A stretch of 64,000 bases of DNA, taken from contig NZ_CP009278.1 in the NCBI RefSeq assembly GCF_000747525.1, forward strand, positions 1,860,001 to 1,924,000, in the 5' to 3' direction. Below, piece after piece: positions 7,537-16,196 of this stretch; within the stretch, counting starts at the first letter, position 1; each line of letters begins with the position of its first letter. The notes below the pieces were generated by a model. That model worked only from the letters and a program-made list of their open reading frames with translations, had not been told where the DNA came from and did not search any database. This DNA is from Sphingobacterium sp. ML3W (GTDB taxonomy: Bacteria > Bacteroidota > Bacteroidia > Sphingobacteriales > Sphingobacteriaceae). The position numbers and the translations under genes are program-made.

Positions 7537-8209
7537 ATTTTCGCTTATCCTGCACACTCATATCAAAACCAATTAGATTAACCATTTCCCGGAGCCGTGA
7601 TCGTAACCGGTTACCGTATGCTTCTTCGAGTTCGGTGGCGGAAAGATTGGTGGTGATGTGTGTCTTCAACTTTCCGGCGATAAAGAGATCGTATCTGGAG
7701 AGTAGTATCTCGGCTAAGACATTGCATTCGTTACCGAAATGTTTCATGTTCTTTTCGGTACCAAGGTCGTCAAAGCAATAGTTGCGGAATTCACTGGAAT
7801 AGATCTTTCCACGGCTGTACCGGTGGATGGTTTCATAACCATCTTGGATAAATTCAAATGTGATATCTCTGGCACTTTTTACTACAAATTTGTTTTCGTT
7901 ACTGCAGATTAATCGACAGAGGTTCATCAATGTGGTTTTTCCGCAACCGATGGGACCGGTTAGCATAATTCCTTTGTTGAGATCAATGTTTTGTTTTTGA
8001 CATAATTCCTGGTCCTGAAGAAAGTATGCTGTAAGTTTGAGGATTGTAGAAACATCGTCCTGGTGTATCTGAAACTTTGGACCATAAAGTTCTTTTCCTT
8101 TTTGCTCAAGAAAATTGAATACTTGATTATAATCAAAGAGGTTCGAAATAGTTTTTATTTGCGCTGCTATGGAGGTGTTGTGCTCTTGGTGATTTGTCCT
8201 GTTTTGCAT
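7535..8209 (-). CDS. DnaC/IstB-like AAA+ ATPase of a mobile element
   Basis: A 224-residue AAA+ protein with Walker A GPIGCGKTT (residues ~85-93), Walker B in NYCFDDLG (~145), a sensor-1-like THITTN and an arginine cluster RLRSRLREM. It resembles helicase-loader or IstB-type ATPases carried by Bacteroidota integrative elements. It overlaps the preceding gene by 77 bases if the ATG at 8209 is used; the next Met is inside the P-loop strand and would destroy the domain, so the overlap is probably real. It likely acts with the upstream DnaD-like protein to load replication machinery on the excised element. Substrate DNA unknown. Confidence 0.85.
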   Translation of the reverse strand: MQNRTNHQEHNTSIAAQIKTISNLFDYNQVFNFLEQKGKELYGPKFQIHQDDVSTILKLTAYFLQDQELCQKQNIDLNKGIMLTGPIGCGKTTLMNLCRLICSNENKFVVKSARDITFEFIQDGYETIHRYSRGKIYSSEFRNYCFDDLGTEKNMKHFGNECNVLAEILLSRYDLFIAGKLKTHITTNLSATELEEAYGNRLRSRLREMVNLIGFDMSVQDKRK

Positions 8210-8900
8210 TTGAGTTGAATTTGGTTGTGTTTGCGATCCAATTTTTTCCTGAAGCTTTCCAATCTATCATTGGGCTTTTTCCGCCAACTAGCCATCCATT
8301 GGCAGTGTAGTGATTGATGAACCTTTGCGCTTCCTGAATGGTGGCGTGCTGGCTGAGGAAAAACTCTTCGACCTGGTGTGTTGCTGGTGGTATTTTATTT
8401 TCTTTTTTTTCGGAACTTTTTTCTTTTTTGAATTGAGGAATTGAAAATTCGGACCTAACCATTTTTTTATTTAATTTTTTCTCTTTCTCTCGCGAGTGAG
8501 TACTGATATTATCTGTGATAATATTAGTACTAGATAGTTTATTATATGGCTCGTTTAATGGTCTTGTGGTCAAAATATGAACAGGTTCATGCTTTGGACT
8601 GCTGACTGGTAAATCTTTTGGAAAAAACGAGATCTGGCTTCCTTTTAATGGATTGTAAGATGGCTTATAATCGATATATCTGTTGGAATGAAGATATGCC
8701 ATTGCTTTGTGATATGTTGCCTTTGAATTTATCTTACTGAGACGCATGATATCGTCACGGATAATTTGAATTTGTTGAGTAAAACGAGCCTGATTCCAAC
8801 TTTGAAATAGAGCCATAAAGAGGCTCATATATGTAGGTGTAAATTTCGGATCTACAGATGACTTGTTGAAAAAATGAGTTAGCTGCTTAATGTAGTTCAT
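8133..8900 (-). CDS. DnaD-like/primosome-type protein of the mobile element
   Basis: Start placed at 8900 (MNYIKQ), ten bases after the stop of the upstream HTH gene; longer in-frame starts would run into that gene. The 255-residue product has an N-terminal winged-helix-like part (residues ~1-85, SSVDPKFTPTYMSLFMALF, YHKAMAYLHSNRYIDYKPSY), a low-complexity charged linker rich in Lys, Ser and Glu, and a C-terminal module with a FINHYTANGWLVGGKSPM-DWKASGKNW pattern seen in Bacteroidota replication-accessory proteins. Paired with the overlapping ATPase gene this looks like an initiator/loader couple. Family-level call only. Confidence 0.7.
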   Translation of the reverse strand: MNYIKQLTHFFNKSSVDPKFTPTYMSLFMALFQSWNQARFTQQIQIIRDDIMRLSKINSKATYHKAMAYLHSNRYIDYKPSYNPLKGSQISFFPKDLPVSSPKHEPVHILTTRPLNEPYNKLSSTNIITDNISTHSREKEKKLNKKMVRSEFSIPQFKKEKSSEKKENKIPPATHQVEEFFLSQHATIQEAQRFINHYTANGWLVGGKSPMIDWKASGKNWIANTTKFNSNAKQDKSPRAQHLHSSANKNYFEPL

Positions 8901-8910
8901 GATTGGGTTT

Positions 8911-9183
8911 TTATGAAAATGAAGAAGAATTGCTTTCAAAAGATTGTTGGATGGCGTCCAAAGAATAGAAATAGGTGTTTCCAAATTTTGTCCATTTGAT
9001 AGTTCCATTGATGCGATAGTTCTGTAGTGTACCAGGAGAAATATTTAACAGTTTTTCGACTTCTTTAGAGCGAAGCCATTTCTTACGGTGTTCATTTTTC
9101 TCATTCATTAAATTTTTAAATTCGCTAATTAATTCAACTTTGAATCTAATCAGGTCTTCCTTAGTCAAAATTTCAACTGACAT
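8911..9183 (-). CDS. Excisionase-type helix-turn-helix protein
   Basis: A 90-residue protein with a MerR/HTH_17-type DNA-binding domain (WLRSKEVEKLLNISPGTLQN, then the wing GTIKWTKFGNTYFY). Small proteins of this kind sit beside Bacteroides-type integrases and act as excision directionality factors or as regulators of the element. It is the first gene of the minus-strand block 9183-7535 and is separated from rteC by a strong terminator, so it has its own promoter in the 9184-9230 gap. Role as an Xis-like protein is inferred from family and context. Confidence 0.8.
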   Translation of the reverse strand: MSVEILTKEDLIRFKVELISEFKNLMNEKNEHRKKWLRSKEVEKLLNISPGTLQNYRINGTIKWTKFGNTYFYSLDAIQQSFESNSSSFS

Positions 9184-9230
9184 AACTTTTTGGTTTATTG
9201 TGAATTGTAAAATTGGACATTATCTAAATG

Positions 9231-9266
9231 TATTTTTCACAAGTTGGTAACAACTTGTGAAAAATA
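9231..9266. terminator. Strong hairpin downstream of rteC
   Basis: Perfect 16-bp stem (9231-9246 with 9251-9266) with a GTAA loop; A/T-rich ends give U-tracts on both strands. It ends the rteC transcript one base past its stop. Confidence 0.8.
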
Positions 9267-9267
9267 A

Positions 9268-10116
9268 TTATGGAAATATCTCGTTATCAGTGTCTTTTAT
9301 TCTTTTGGATAAAGAGTCTTTTAATGCATCTAGAAATTTGGTCTTATTATTTTTACGTGCACGTATGTCGAAAAAAACGCGATTATACTGCCCTAAGTCG
9401 AGGTCGAATATTTCTTGAAAATACTCAGCTATTTCTTTTAGATCAGCTTTACCATTATTGAATACACCGGAGGAGTGTAGTGCGTAAATGGACTCGATAA
9501 GGTCAGCTTTAGAAGCTGTCCATTTTAGTTTCGTTTGACCGGATTTAACAGTAATCTGGGTAGTACAATTGGTTTTGATTTTTTTCTTGAGATAATGTCT
9601 AATCATTTCTAATGCTTCCACATTAGCAAAAATATAGACCGATGGCGTAGTGTATCTTTTGTCAATATCAATGATCATATCATCATTTGGTAGGAAGAAA
9701 TCGTTCTTTAGTCTCCTAAAAAATTGTTGATCTAATTTATTGGAGTTTGTTTTATAATAATTATAATAGAAGTGATTATCACTGATTTTGCTCTTGATTT
9801 TGTAAAGTGCTTTTAGATAATACTTTTTTATTTTTTTTAATGGTATAGCTGGCTTTTTGATTTCTATTTTTTGCACCATGTAATAATACTGTAGAAGCGC
9901 CAGTAGATGACATTTAATGTTTTTAAAATAAAAGATTTCGTCTTCGGCGGTTAGATCTTGTATAGATTCAAATTTTTCCTTTATGAATTCGAGTCTACCA
10001 GAGATAAAGTGTATGGCCATCTCGGTAATTTGTGAGCTGTCGTGCTGATATTTTTCTTCCAAATTTTTGATATAGGAAGTGATATCTTCATTAATTTTAT
10101 GAAAGGTTTGATTCAT
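9268..10116 (-). CDS. rteC: RteC-family regulator of a conjugative/integrative element
   Basis: A 282-residue protein whose C-terminal ~90 residues carry the RteC signature (KLKWTASKADLIESIYALHS, then KADLKEIAEYFQEIFDLDLG and the R-x-R-K-N-x-x-K-F tail). In CTnDOT, RteC activates the excision operon. The N-terminal half is helical with basic stretches. It lies between the integrase and the excisionase-type gene in the same orientation, as in Bacteroides integrative elements. I see no RteA/RteB two-component pair and no tra genes in the window, so the element is either short and mobilisable or partly deleted. Confident call. Confidence 0.9.
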   Translation of the reverse strand: MNQTFHKINEDITSYIKNLEEKYQHDSSQITEMAIHFISGRLEFIKEKFESIQDLTAEDEIFYFKNIKCHLLALLQYYYMVQKIEIKKPAIPLKKIKKYYLKALYKIKSKISDNHFYYNYYKTNSNKLDQQFFRRLKNDFFLPNDDMIIDIDKRYTTPSVYIFANVEALEMIRHYLKKKIKTNCTTQITVKSGQTKLKWTASKADLIESIYALHSSGVFNNGKADLKEIAEYFQEIFDLDLGQYNRVFFDIRARKNNKTKFLDALKDSLSKRIKDTDNEIFP

Positions 10117-10197
10117 TATTGTTATGAAAGGTCCGTAAACCTCAATTTTAAATATTAAATCTCTAGTAATCTTTTATTTCCTGTAACATCTATATTG

Positions 10198-11445
10198 TTA
10201 ACTCGTTTTTTTTATTGTTTTCGTTTTGTGAATTTCAAGTACTGCTTTTAGATTATCCATATCGTTAGCAACTTTTCTATCCGTAATTTTTGCATAATGT
10301 TGTGTCGTTCGAATGCTTTTGTGTCCTAACATTTTAGAAACGGATTCTATTGGTACTCCGTTGGAGAGGGTTACTGTTGTTGCGAATGTATGTCTAGCGC
10401 AATGGAAGGTGAGTTCTTTATTTATTCCACAGATGGTCGCAATTTCTTTGAGATATGCATTCATTTTCTGATTGCTAGCTACTGGCAGAAGTGTGTTTTC
10501 ATTGTTGCATTTGGGATGGTTATGATATTTTGTAATGATATCCAATGCAGAGCCTAATAATGGTATCCTTGAAGGTGTGTTCGTTTTTTGTCGTTTGGTA
10601 TCTATCCAAAGTTGTCCGTCTATGCCTTTGATGAGATTTGTGGGTGTTAATTGTTTGACATCAATGTAGGCTAGTCCAGTAAAGCATGAGAATAAAAATA
10701 TATCACGGACTACATCCAGACGGTCTATGGAAATTTCCTTATTGGTAATGATTTCTAATTCTTCTTGTGTAAGGATGTTGCGTTCTACTTCCTGTAGTTT
10801 GATTTTATAATTTAGACATGGATCCATGTTGATCCATCCATTTGCCAGACATATTCTTATGATCTTCTTAAAGTTCTTGATATACTTGACTGTGGTGTTG
10901 TTGCTACAACTTTTTTCTGTCCGTAGATAGAAATCGTAACCTGTGACAAAGGCATGATCAATCTTAGCAAGCGGTATATCGTTGGTACCGTATTGAAATT
11001 TGATGTATTCTTGGGTGTGTTTTAATGATGTTTCGTAACGTTCGTGTGTACCCTCGGAATAGTCAATATCTATTAAGGCTTTGATTTTATTGTTGTGATC
11101 TTGGAAGATAGGGATGAGGGTTCTTTCTCTTAGCATGTTCTTACCAAGATAAGCGTTCATGAATTTTTCTAATGTTAATTCTGTTCCCTGGTATTCTAAT
11201 ACAATCTGTGTTTGTGTTAGCTTGTTTTTAATTGATTCGAGATAGCTATTTATTGAACGGGCTTCTTCGGTGGTACCTTTCATTTTCATCGTTTTTTTGT
11301 CCCACTTGGATGGGGTGATGAATTTCTTGGATGAGAATTCGGTTCGATTACCTTGTATGGTTATCCTGACATAAATGGGATGCAAGCCTGCTGTATTAGC
11401 TTTTGCTGCACGCGCATAAATATAGACGGTGACTTGATTGCTCAT
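10198..11445 (-). CDS. int: Tyrosine-type site-specific integrase, Bacteroides element family
   Basis: A 415-residue recombinase with three parts: an arm-binding N-terminal domain (ARAAKANTAGLHPIYVRITI), a SAM-like core-binding domain around residues 100-210, and a C-terminal catalytic domain. Catalytic residues are visible in HCARHTFATT (His and Arg), GHKSIRTTQHYAKI (His and the Tyr nucleophile). The first catalytic Arg position reads FTGLAYID, with Ala for Arg, a substitution also known from IntDOT-type enzymes. The gene points away from the short repeats and tRNA-Ser at 11.56-11.79 kb, marking this end as the element boundary. It should catalyse integration and excision. Confidence 0.93.
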   Translation of the reverse strand: MSNQVTVYIYARAAKANTAGLHPIYVRITIQGNRTEFSSKKFITPSKWDKKTMKMKGTTEEARSINSYLESIKNKLTQTQIVLEYQGTELTLEKFMNAYLGKNMLRERTLIPIFQDHNNKIKALIDIDYSEGTHERYETSLKHTQEYIKFQYGTNDIPLAKIDHAFVTGYDFYLRTEKSCSNNTTVKYIKNFKKIIRICLANGWINMDPCLNYKIKLQEVERNILTQEELEIITNKEISIDRLDVVRDIFLFSCFTGLAYIDVKQLTPTNLIKGIDGQLWIDTKRQKTNTPSRIPLLGSALDIITKYHNHPKCNNENTLLPVASNQKMNAYLKEIATICGINKELTFHCARHTFATTVTLSNGVPIESVSKMLGHKSIRTTQHYAKITDRKVANDMDNLKAVLEIHKTKTIKKTS

Positions 11446-11559
11446 TGTGGTGGTGTTTTATTTCAATAGTCAATTTATCTGTTGTGAAATAAACTGTCAA
11501 GATGTTCAACGACTGGTCATGTAATGCCTTTGTGCGATGTTCATCTAGCGGTTCATTTT

Positions 11560-11607
11560 AGCGAGACCCTAGCTAACCATTTATTAGGGTCTCGCTAGGG
11601 TCTCGCT
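11560..11607. repeat. Inverted and tandem 11-mer AGGGTCTCGCT beside the integrase (att-like)
   Basis: AGGGTCTCGCT occurs twice in exact tandem (11586-11596, 11597-11607) and once inverted at 11560-11570. The three copies lie 115-162 bases upstream of the integrase start, the usual place for integrase arm or core sites or for an attachment site. The assignment is inferred from position and symmetry. Confidence 0.5.
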
Positions 11608-11651
11608 GGAAATGAGAAGTATTGAAAAAAACGATATGTGCGTATAAAAGA

Positions 11652-11685
11652 AAAACCCTACAAATTGTACAATTTGTAGGGTTTT
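11652..11685. terminator. Terminator of tRNA-Ser
   Basis: Perfect 15-bp stem (11652-11666 with 11671-11685), GTAC loop, A/T-rich outer ends. It lies 24 bases past the 3' end of the minus-strand tRNA-Ser. Its presence between tRNA and integrase argues against integration inside the tRNA 3' end. Confidence 0.8.
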
Positions 11686-11708
11686 GATACTTTCTCCTTG
11701 TTAGGATG

Positions 11709-11793
11709 CGGAGAGCGAGGGATTCGAACCCCCGGACCTATGACAGTCAACAGTTTTCAAGACTGCCGCATTCGACCACTCTGCCAGCTCTCC
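11709..11793 (-). tRNA. tRNA-Ser (anticodon TGA)
   Basis: The complement folds as an 85-nt class II tRNA: acceptor GGAGAGC with GCTCTCC, T-arm GGTTCGAATCC, anticodon loop CTTGAAA giving TGA, and a long variable arm. CCA is not encoded. Confidence 0.95.
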
Positions 11794-12025
11794 GCGACAA
11801 AAGTACAAATTTTAACGGTGCTACCAAATTTATTTTCAAATAATATCCACTTAAATACGGTTTTAGTCAGTATTTGATTGATTCAAAACATATTAAATTG
11901 TTTGAAATTCGTGCTTTTGGATTTAAAACTCTGGGGGGTACAGCATCAAATTGATTATTATGACCCGATTCTTCCATTTACATTGAAAAAACAAATGTTA
12001 GTGTCGTACGTTATGTAAAAAACAA

Positions 12026-12601
12026 ATGATTATTCGTATGAAACCATTTAAAGTTGCACTTATTGTTGGCAGTTTAAGGAAAGAATCTTTTAATAAAAAG
12101 ATAAGTAAGGCTATTTCCCAGTTAAAGGTCGCCGGTATGCATTTCGAAAGCATTGCAATTGGAGATTTGCCGTTATATAATGAAGATTTGGAAAAAGATG
12201 TGCCCGCTACCTGGCGCTATTTTCGAGAAACACTAAAACCCTACGATGCGGTATTATTCATTACTCCAGAGTATAACCGATCGGTTCCGGGAGTACTTAA
12301 AAATGCACTAGATGTTGGCTCACGACCTTATGGAGAAAGTGTTTGGGACAATAAGCCCGCCGCAATTATAAGTTGTACAGCAGGCGGGTTAGGAGCTTTT
12401 GGTGCCAACCATCATCTTCGACAATCATTGGTCTTCTTAAATATGCCGACTTTACAGCAGCCCGAGGCATATTTGAGTCATGCTGCAAAATTATTTGATG
12501 CTTCGGGAGAGTTGATAGATGTCTCCACCCGAGATTTTCTGCAGTCCTTTGTAGAGAAATTTGAATTATGGATTGAAAGAAATATAGTAAAAAAGTCATA
12601 A
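12026..12601 (+). CDS. NADPH-dependent FMN reductase (flavodoxin-like fold)
   Basis: A 191-residue flavoprotein of the NADPH-dependent FMN reductase/ChrR-YieF group. The phosphate-binding loop is VGSLRKESFNKK (residues ~13-24) and the conserved PEYNRSVPGVLKNALDVGSRP block lies near residues 89-108; a Gly-rich SCTAGGLGAFGA loop follows. It should reduce FMN, quinones or chromate-like acceptors with NADPH in the cytoplasm. ATG 12026 and ATG 12038 (MKPFKV) are both possible; the second gives the length most common in the family. It is monocistronic, ending at a hairpin shared with the convergent tRNA-Arg. Confidence 0.9.
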   Translation: MIIRMKPFKVALIVGSLRKESFNKKISKAISQLKVAGMHFESIAIGDLPLYNEDLEKDVPATWRYFRETLKPYDAVLFITPEYNRSVPGVLKNALDVGSRPYGESVWDNKPAAIISCTAGGLGAFGANHHLRQSLVFLNMPTLQQPEAYLSHAAKLFDASGELIDVSTRDFLQSFVEKFELWIERNIVKKS

Positions 12602-12606
12602 AGCAA

Positions 12607-12638
12607 AAAATCCTCTTTACAAAAGTAAAGAGGATTTT
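12607..12638. terminator. Bidirectional terminator between FMN reductase and tRNA-Arg
   Basis: Perfect 14-bp stem (12607-12620 with 12625-12638), AAAA loop, U-tracts on both strands. Confidence 0.85.
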
Positions 12639-12641
12639 AAG

Positions 12642-12715
12642 TACGCCCATCAGGATTCGAACCTGAGACCGTCGGTTTAGAAAACCGATGCTCTATCCAG
12701 CTGAGCTATGAGCGC
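12642..12715 (-). tRNA. tRNA-Arg (anticodon TCT)
   Basis: The complement is a 74-nt tRNA with acceptor GCGCTCA/TGGGCGT, T-arm CAGGTTCGAATCCTG and an anticodon loop TTTCTAA, reading TCT. CCA is not encoded. Confidence 0.95.
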
Positions 12716-13088
12716 GTTTCCCTTTCGGTGATGCAAAAGTACTTAAATGATCTATATATCCAAAACTTAAGTGCTTTTTTTTTACACCAAAACATTAAGT
12801 CCTTGCATTTCAAGCTGATTAATTTTTAAGTTCAAGACTTAAAAATGCTGATTCCGGCTATCTATGCTTATTTTTTTTCATGAGGTAAGGTTTTATTTTG
12901 AAAAATGGATTGCAATATTCAATTACCTTTAATTTTATGTGTAACCAATATGGTCAAATTCTCTTATGCAAATAAGATAAGTCTTTTAACTCTTGGGATA
13001 GACTAAAAAGCTTCAGTTATATTAAATAGATATTGGATCCATTAGATATAAGAGCTACTTTTGTAATCTAAATGTACATTTTATAAAG
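12716..13088. other. Intergenic region upstream of the AraC gene
   Basis: A+T-rich, no coding signal. It contains the tRNA-Arg promoter region (minus strand) and, at its right end, a -7 box for the AraC gene. Nothing else is apparent. Confidence 0.5.
13056..13063 (+). promoter_or_regulatory. -7 box (TACTTTTG) of the AraC-type regulator gene
   Basis: TACTTTTG fits TAnnTTTG, with TTGG about 20 bases upstream (from 13033) in the -33 position. The start codon is 26 bases downstream. Confidence 0.5.
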
Positions 13089-13895
13089 ATGGAGTTTGAA
13101 ATTATTTACACAAAATCTGTTGATAATCTTTTTAAGATAAGTCCAAAAAAAAACGATTTTTATAGTGTTTTACTTTGTTTAAAGGGAGACTTATCTATAA
13201 AAATCGGCTACCATAGTTTTGAACTAAGCGCGAACATGATATCTATCTTGGCCCCCAATATGATTTTTTCTACAGATCAACCTTCAGATGACTTTGAAGT
13301 AATACAGTTGTTTTTTCATAAATCTTTTTTGCAGAAAATATTCATTAAAGACGAGATTATCAATGAACTACTAGAACTCAATACAAACTATCCACCTGTA
13401 TTTATGTTAGCGGATTCTTTCCATAAAGTTTTACAGAAATTTAAGCAAATCGGTCGGGAGATTGAAAACAAAACGGCCTATCACCTGGATGTTAGTCGAC
13501 TACTTACCGTAGAAATTTTGTACGAATATAATCGGGCATGCGAGTATTGCTTACTTGGTTTTCAAAAAAATATGAACCGTAATTATCAATTAACCTATCA
13601 GTTTAAAAAAATGGTAGACCAACATTTTTTAGTATGGAGGTCTATTGGCAATTATGCCGAATCTTTGGGAATTACCGCAAAGCATTTAACTGAAGTTATT
13701 AAAATAGAAACAGGACAAACGGCATTGCAAATACTTCATGAGCGATTATTATTAGAAAGCCAGTATTTATTAAAACATACTTCAGGTTCTATAAAAGAAT
13801 GTGCTTATCTATTAGGGTTTGATACACCATCTTATTTTACCAGATTTTTTAAAGCACAGACGGGAATTTCTCCACAGGCCTATAGAGCGCAATAA
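13089..13895 (+). CDS. AraC-family transcriptional regulator
   Basis: A 268-residue protein. An N-terminal cupin-like sensor part (residues ~20-120) is followed by a C-terminal double HTH (residues ~170-268): AESLGITAKHLTEVIKIETG is the first HTH, and ECAYLLGFDTPSYFTRFFKA is the second, which carries the AraC signature. It binds DNA as a regulator and probably responds to a small ligand. It stands alone 315 bases upstream of the MFS/VOC operon in the same direction, so control of that exporter is a reasonable inference, untested by the sequence. Confidence 0.92.
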   Translation: MEFEIIYTKSVDNLFKISPKKNDFYSVLLCLKGDLSIKIGYHSFELSANMISILAPNMIFSTDQPSDDFEVIQLFFHKSFLQKIFIKDEIINELLELNTNYPPVFMLADSFHKVLQKFKQIGREIENKTAYHLDVSRLLTVEILYEYNRACEYCLLGFQKNMNRNYQLTYQFKKMVDQHFLVWRSIGNYAESLGITAKHLTEVIKIETGQTALQILHERLLLESQYLLKHTSGSIKECAYLLGFDTPSYFTRFFKAQTGISPQAYRAQ

Positions 13896-14210
13896 GTTGT
13901 TTTTTAATTATGCTACATAGAAATGCATTAGGTTTTGATATTTAATTAAAAATTGGGCAGATTCAATTTAGAACAGCACTTAAACGGCATTCTTACTGAT
14001 TTACATTTTAAATGAAATTAGATGTCTTTACACTTATCATATTCCAACATTCTATTTAAAAATAACTATAATCACACCGTACCATTAAATATTCCAGAAA
14101 TAATAAAAAGAAAAGTCAGTAATCCGAAAAAAATGAAATAGATGCCGAAGAATTGAGCTGGTATAGAAGTGTATTCATCTCGAAATTTGTACTTATAAAT
14201 TCAAATTGAA
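13896..14210. other. Intergenic region between the AraC and MFS genes
   Basis: A+T-rich sequence without coding signal. It probably carries the promoter and AraC-binding sites for the MFS/VOC operon, but I could not identify a convincing direct-repeat operator or -7 box. Confidence 0.4.
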
Positions 14211-15641
14211 ATGAGTACAATCAATCAAACGACATCAGTTTCCGAAACAAGCAATTGGAAAGCTTTGTTTAAAGGAGGCAACGGAATAAAAGCCACTGCT
14301 TTGGCATTAGGGGTGATGCTACATGCTACCAATATATATTTGGCAACGACAGTGATGCCTTCTATTATACAAGATATAGGCGGCTTAGCATATTATGCAT
14401 GGAACACCACTCTATTTGTGGTTGCCTCGATAATAGGTTCCGTCGTTTCTGCCAATAGACTTGCCGTATTAGGACCACGAAGGGCTTATCAGTTTGCTAT
14501 TATTTTATTTTTCTTGGGCTCGTTACTATGTACATGTGCATCAAGTATGTATATATTGCTAGTCGGTAGGTTTATACAAGGTTTGGGTGGAGGTTTGCTT
14601 TTTGCTTTGTCTTATGCAATGGTTCGTATCGTTTTCGGTAAAATACTATGGTCAAGAGCTATGGCCTTGATTTCTGGCATGTGGGGCATAGCCGCTTTCT
14701 CAGGACCTTTTATTGGCGGTCTTTTTGCCGAAAACAATCAATGGCGCTGGGCATTTGGTACGCTATTGCTCATCTGTATTGTTATATTCACCATCAGCAC
14801 CCTAATTCTTCCATTACAGAGAAGCAAAAAGAATCCTCCAATAATACCATATTTTAAATTAACGTTACTGGTGTCGGCTGCCTTATCTGTTTCTATAGGA
14901 AGTATTTTCGAAAGTATCGTTATCAATATATTAGGTGTCGGAATTGCTCTTCTGTTCTTATATATATTAATTGTTGCGGAGAAAAAAAGTACTGTACGGC
15001 TTTTGCCAACAGGTGCATACAATCTGTCTTCTCCTTTGGGAGCTACCTATGCAGTTATGACATTACTCACGATCGGCACATCAATAGAAATTTTTGTTCC
15101 TTACTTTGCACAAGTAATTAGTGGGTACTCACCATTGCAGTCAGGTTATCTCACTGTTTTGATTGCTTTTGGATGGACCTTTTCATCACTTTTATTCTCA
15201 GGTATAAAAACCAGTTCCATTGCTAAGATCATTCGTTTGGGTACAATATTAATGTTGGTTGGTTTAGTTGGTCTAACTTGGTTGGCTGGAACAAATAATA
15301 ATCCATCAACATTATTCCTGTTTCTGAACGGCCTGTTTTTGTTTTTAGTAGGAGTAGGAATTGGATTGGGCTGGCCGCATTTATTAACGAATGTATTTGC
15401 GATGGCACCTGAAGGGGAAGAAGAGTTAACGTCGACTTCTGTTACCACTGTACAATTAATGGCGACCGCATTCGGAGCTTCATTAGCAGGCCTTGTATCA
15501 AATATGGGAGGCATCAATGAGCCCGGTGGTATAATAGGAGCACAAAGTGCGTCTTTGCTGTTGTATGGTGTTTTTTCCATTGCACCCTTGTTAGGCATTA
15601 CAATACTATTAAAAAAAAAACAAATAAATTCAATATTATGA
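14211..15641 (+). CDS. MFS transporter, DHA2-like drug exporter
   Basis: A 476-residue membrane protein with about 14 hydrophobic segments, consistent with the DHA2 (EmrB/QacA) branch. Motif features include ATTVMPSIIQDIGG in the first segment, GRFIQGLGGGLLFALSYAMVR near residues 124-144 and the antiporter-like GMWGIAAFSGPFIGG (residues ~158-172). It should expel small organic compounds in exchange for protons. The last four bases (ATGA) contain the start of the VOC-protein gene, so the two are coupled. The location next to an AraC regulator fits an inducible efflux or resistance unit. Confidence 0.9.
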   Translation: MSTINQTTSVSETSNWKALFKGGNGIKATALALGVMLHATNIYLATTVMPSIIQDIGGLAYYAWNTTLFVVASIIGSVVSANRLAVLGPRRAYQFAIILFFLGSLLCTCASSMYILLVGRFIQGLGGGLLFALSYAMVRIVFGKILWSRAMALISGMWGIAAFSGPFIGGLFAENNQWRWAFGTLLLICIVIFTISTLILPLQRSKKNPPIIPYFKLTLLVSAALSVSIGSIFESIVINILGVGIALLFLYILIVAEKKSTVRLLPTGAYNLSSPLGATYAVMTLLTIGTSIEIFVPYFAQVISGYSPLQSGYLTVLIAFGWTFSSLLFSGIKTSSIAKIIRLGTILMLVGLVGLTWLAGTNNNPSTLFLFLNGLFLFLVGVGIGLGWPHLLTNVFAMAPEGEEELTSTSVTTVQLMATAFGASLAGLVSNMGGINEPGGIIGAQSASLLLYGVFSIAPLLGITILLKKKQINSIL

Positions 15642-16087
15642 TAACAGGACTTTATGAAACGCATATTCAGGTGAGTGATTTGAAAAAATCAGTTGAATTT
15701 TATACCCAAGTATTGGGGTTAACACTCGCACACTATGATGAAAACAGACCTATTGCTTTTTTATGGATCGGAGAAGATAAGAAAGCAATGCTCGGTTTAT
15801 GGGAACAAGCAGAAAATTTGCAGAAACGTCATTTTGCATTTAGCTGTGATAAAGAATTTATATTAAATTCAGCAGCATGTTTTTTAAATGATCACCATTT
15901 GAAACCCTATAATTTTTTAAAAAATAAATCTGCCACACCAATGGTCTTTAGCTGGATGCCAGCTCTTGCTATTTATTTTGATGATAGAGATGGCAACCAA
16001 TTAGAATTAATTTCTATTCTGGAAGGAGATGGTCAACCGGAGTTAGGTATAATTACCTATGAGGAATGGCTTAAACTAAAAAGGTAG
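15638..16087 (+). CDS. VOC-superfamily (glyoxalase/bleomycin-resistance fold) protein
   Basis: A 149-residue protein with two beta-alpha-beta-beta-beta modules: HIQVSDLKKSVEFYTQVLGL at residues ~8-27 and FDDRDGNQLELIS at ~117-129. The positions of His8 and the C-terminal Glu suit a metal site. Members are glyoxalases, dioxygenases or drug-binding/modifying proteins. The four-base overlap with the MFS exporter suggests that the two act on the same compound, one binding or modifying it and the other exporting it. Substrate unknown. Confidence 0.88.
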   Translation: MITGLYETHIQVSDLKKSVEFYTQVLGLTLAHYDENRPIAFLWIGEDKKAMLGLWEQAENLQKRHFAFSCDKEFILNSAACFLNDHHLKPYNFLKNKSATPMVFSWMPALAIYFDDRDGNQLELISILEGDGQPELGIITYEEWLKLKR

Positions 16088-16196
16088 ACAGGGATAAATT
16101 TTATAAATGATCGTTTAAAACAATGGAATTGATAAAAAACAATATTCTTTTTCCAATAATTAGTTTATAATTGCTATTCAATATAAAAAAGTTATT

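Larger units (their letters stand above)
7535..11607 (-). mobile_element. Core of a Bacteroidota integrative element (ATPase, DnaD-like, Xis-like, RteC, integrase)
   Basis: Five consecutive minus-strand genes form the recognisable core. The right boundary is probably near the repeats at 11560-11607. Cargo (the 5191-7446 cassette, the XRE repressor, possibly the doc pair from 2.3 kb) likely belongs to the same island. I found no matching left attachment repeat by eye, and no conjugation genes, so the left end is undetermined. Confidence 0.65.

Noticed and set aside
11646..11793. Integration into the 3' end of tRNA-Ser
   Set aside because: The tRNA keeps its own terminator on the integrase side and no second copy of the tRNA 3' end was found in the window.
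14738..15664. Long minus-strand frames opposite the MFS transporter gene
   Set aside because: Shadow frames of a membrane-protein gene; no start signals and no protein similarity.
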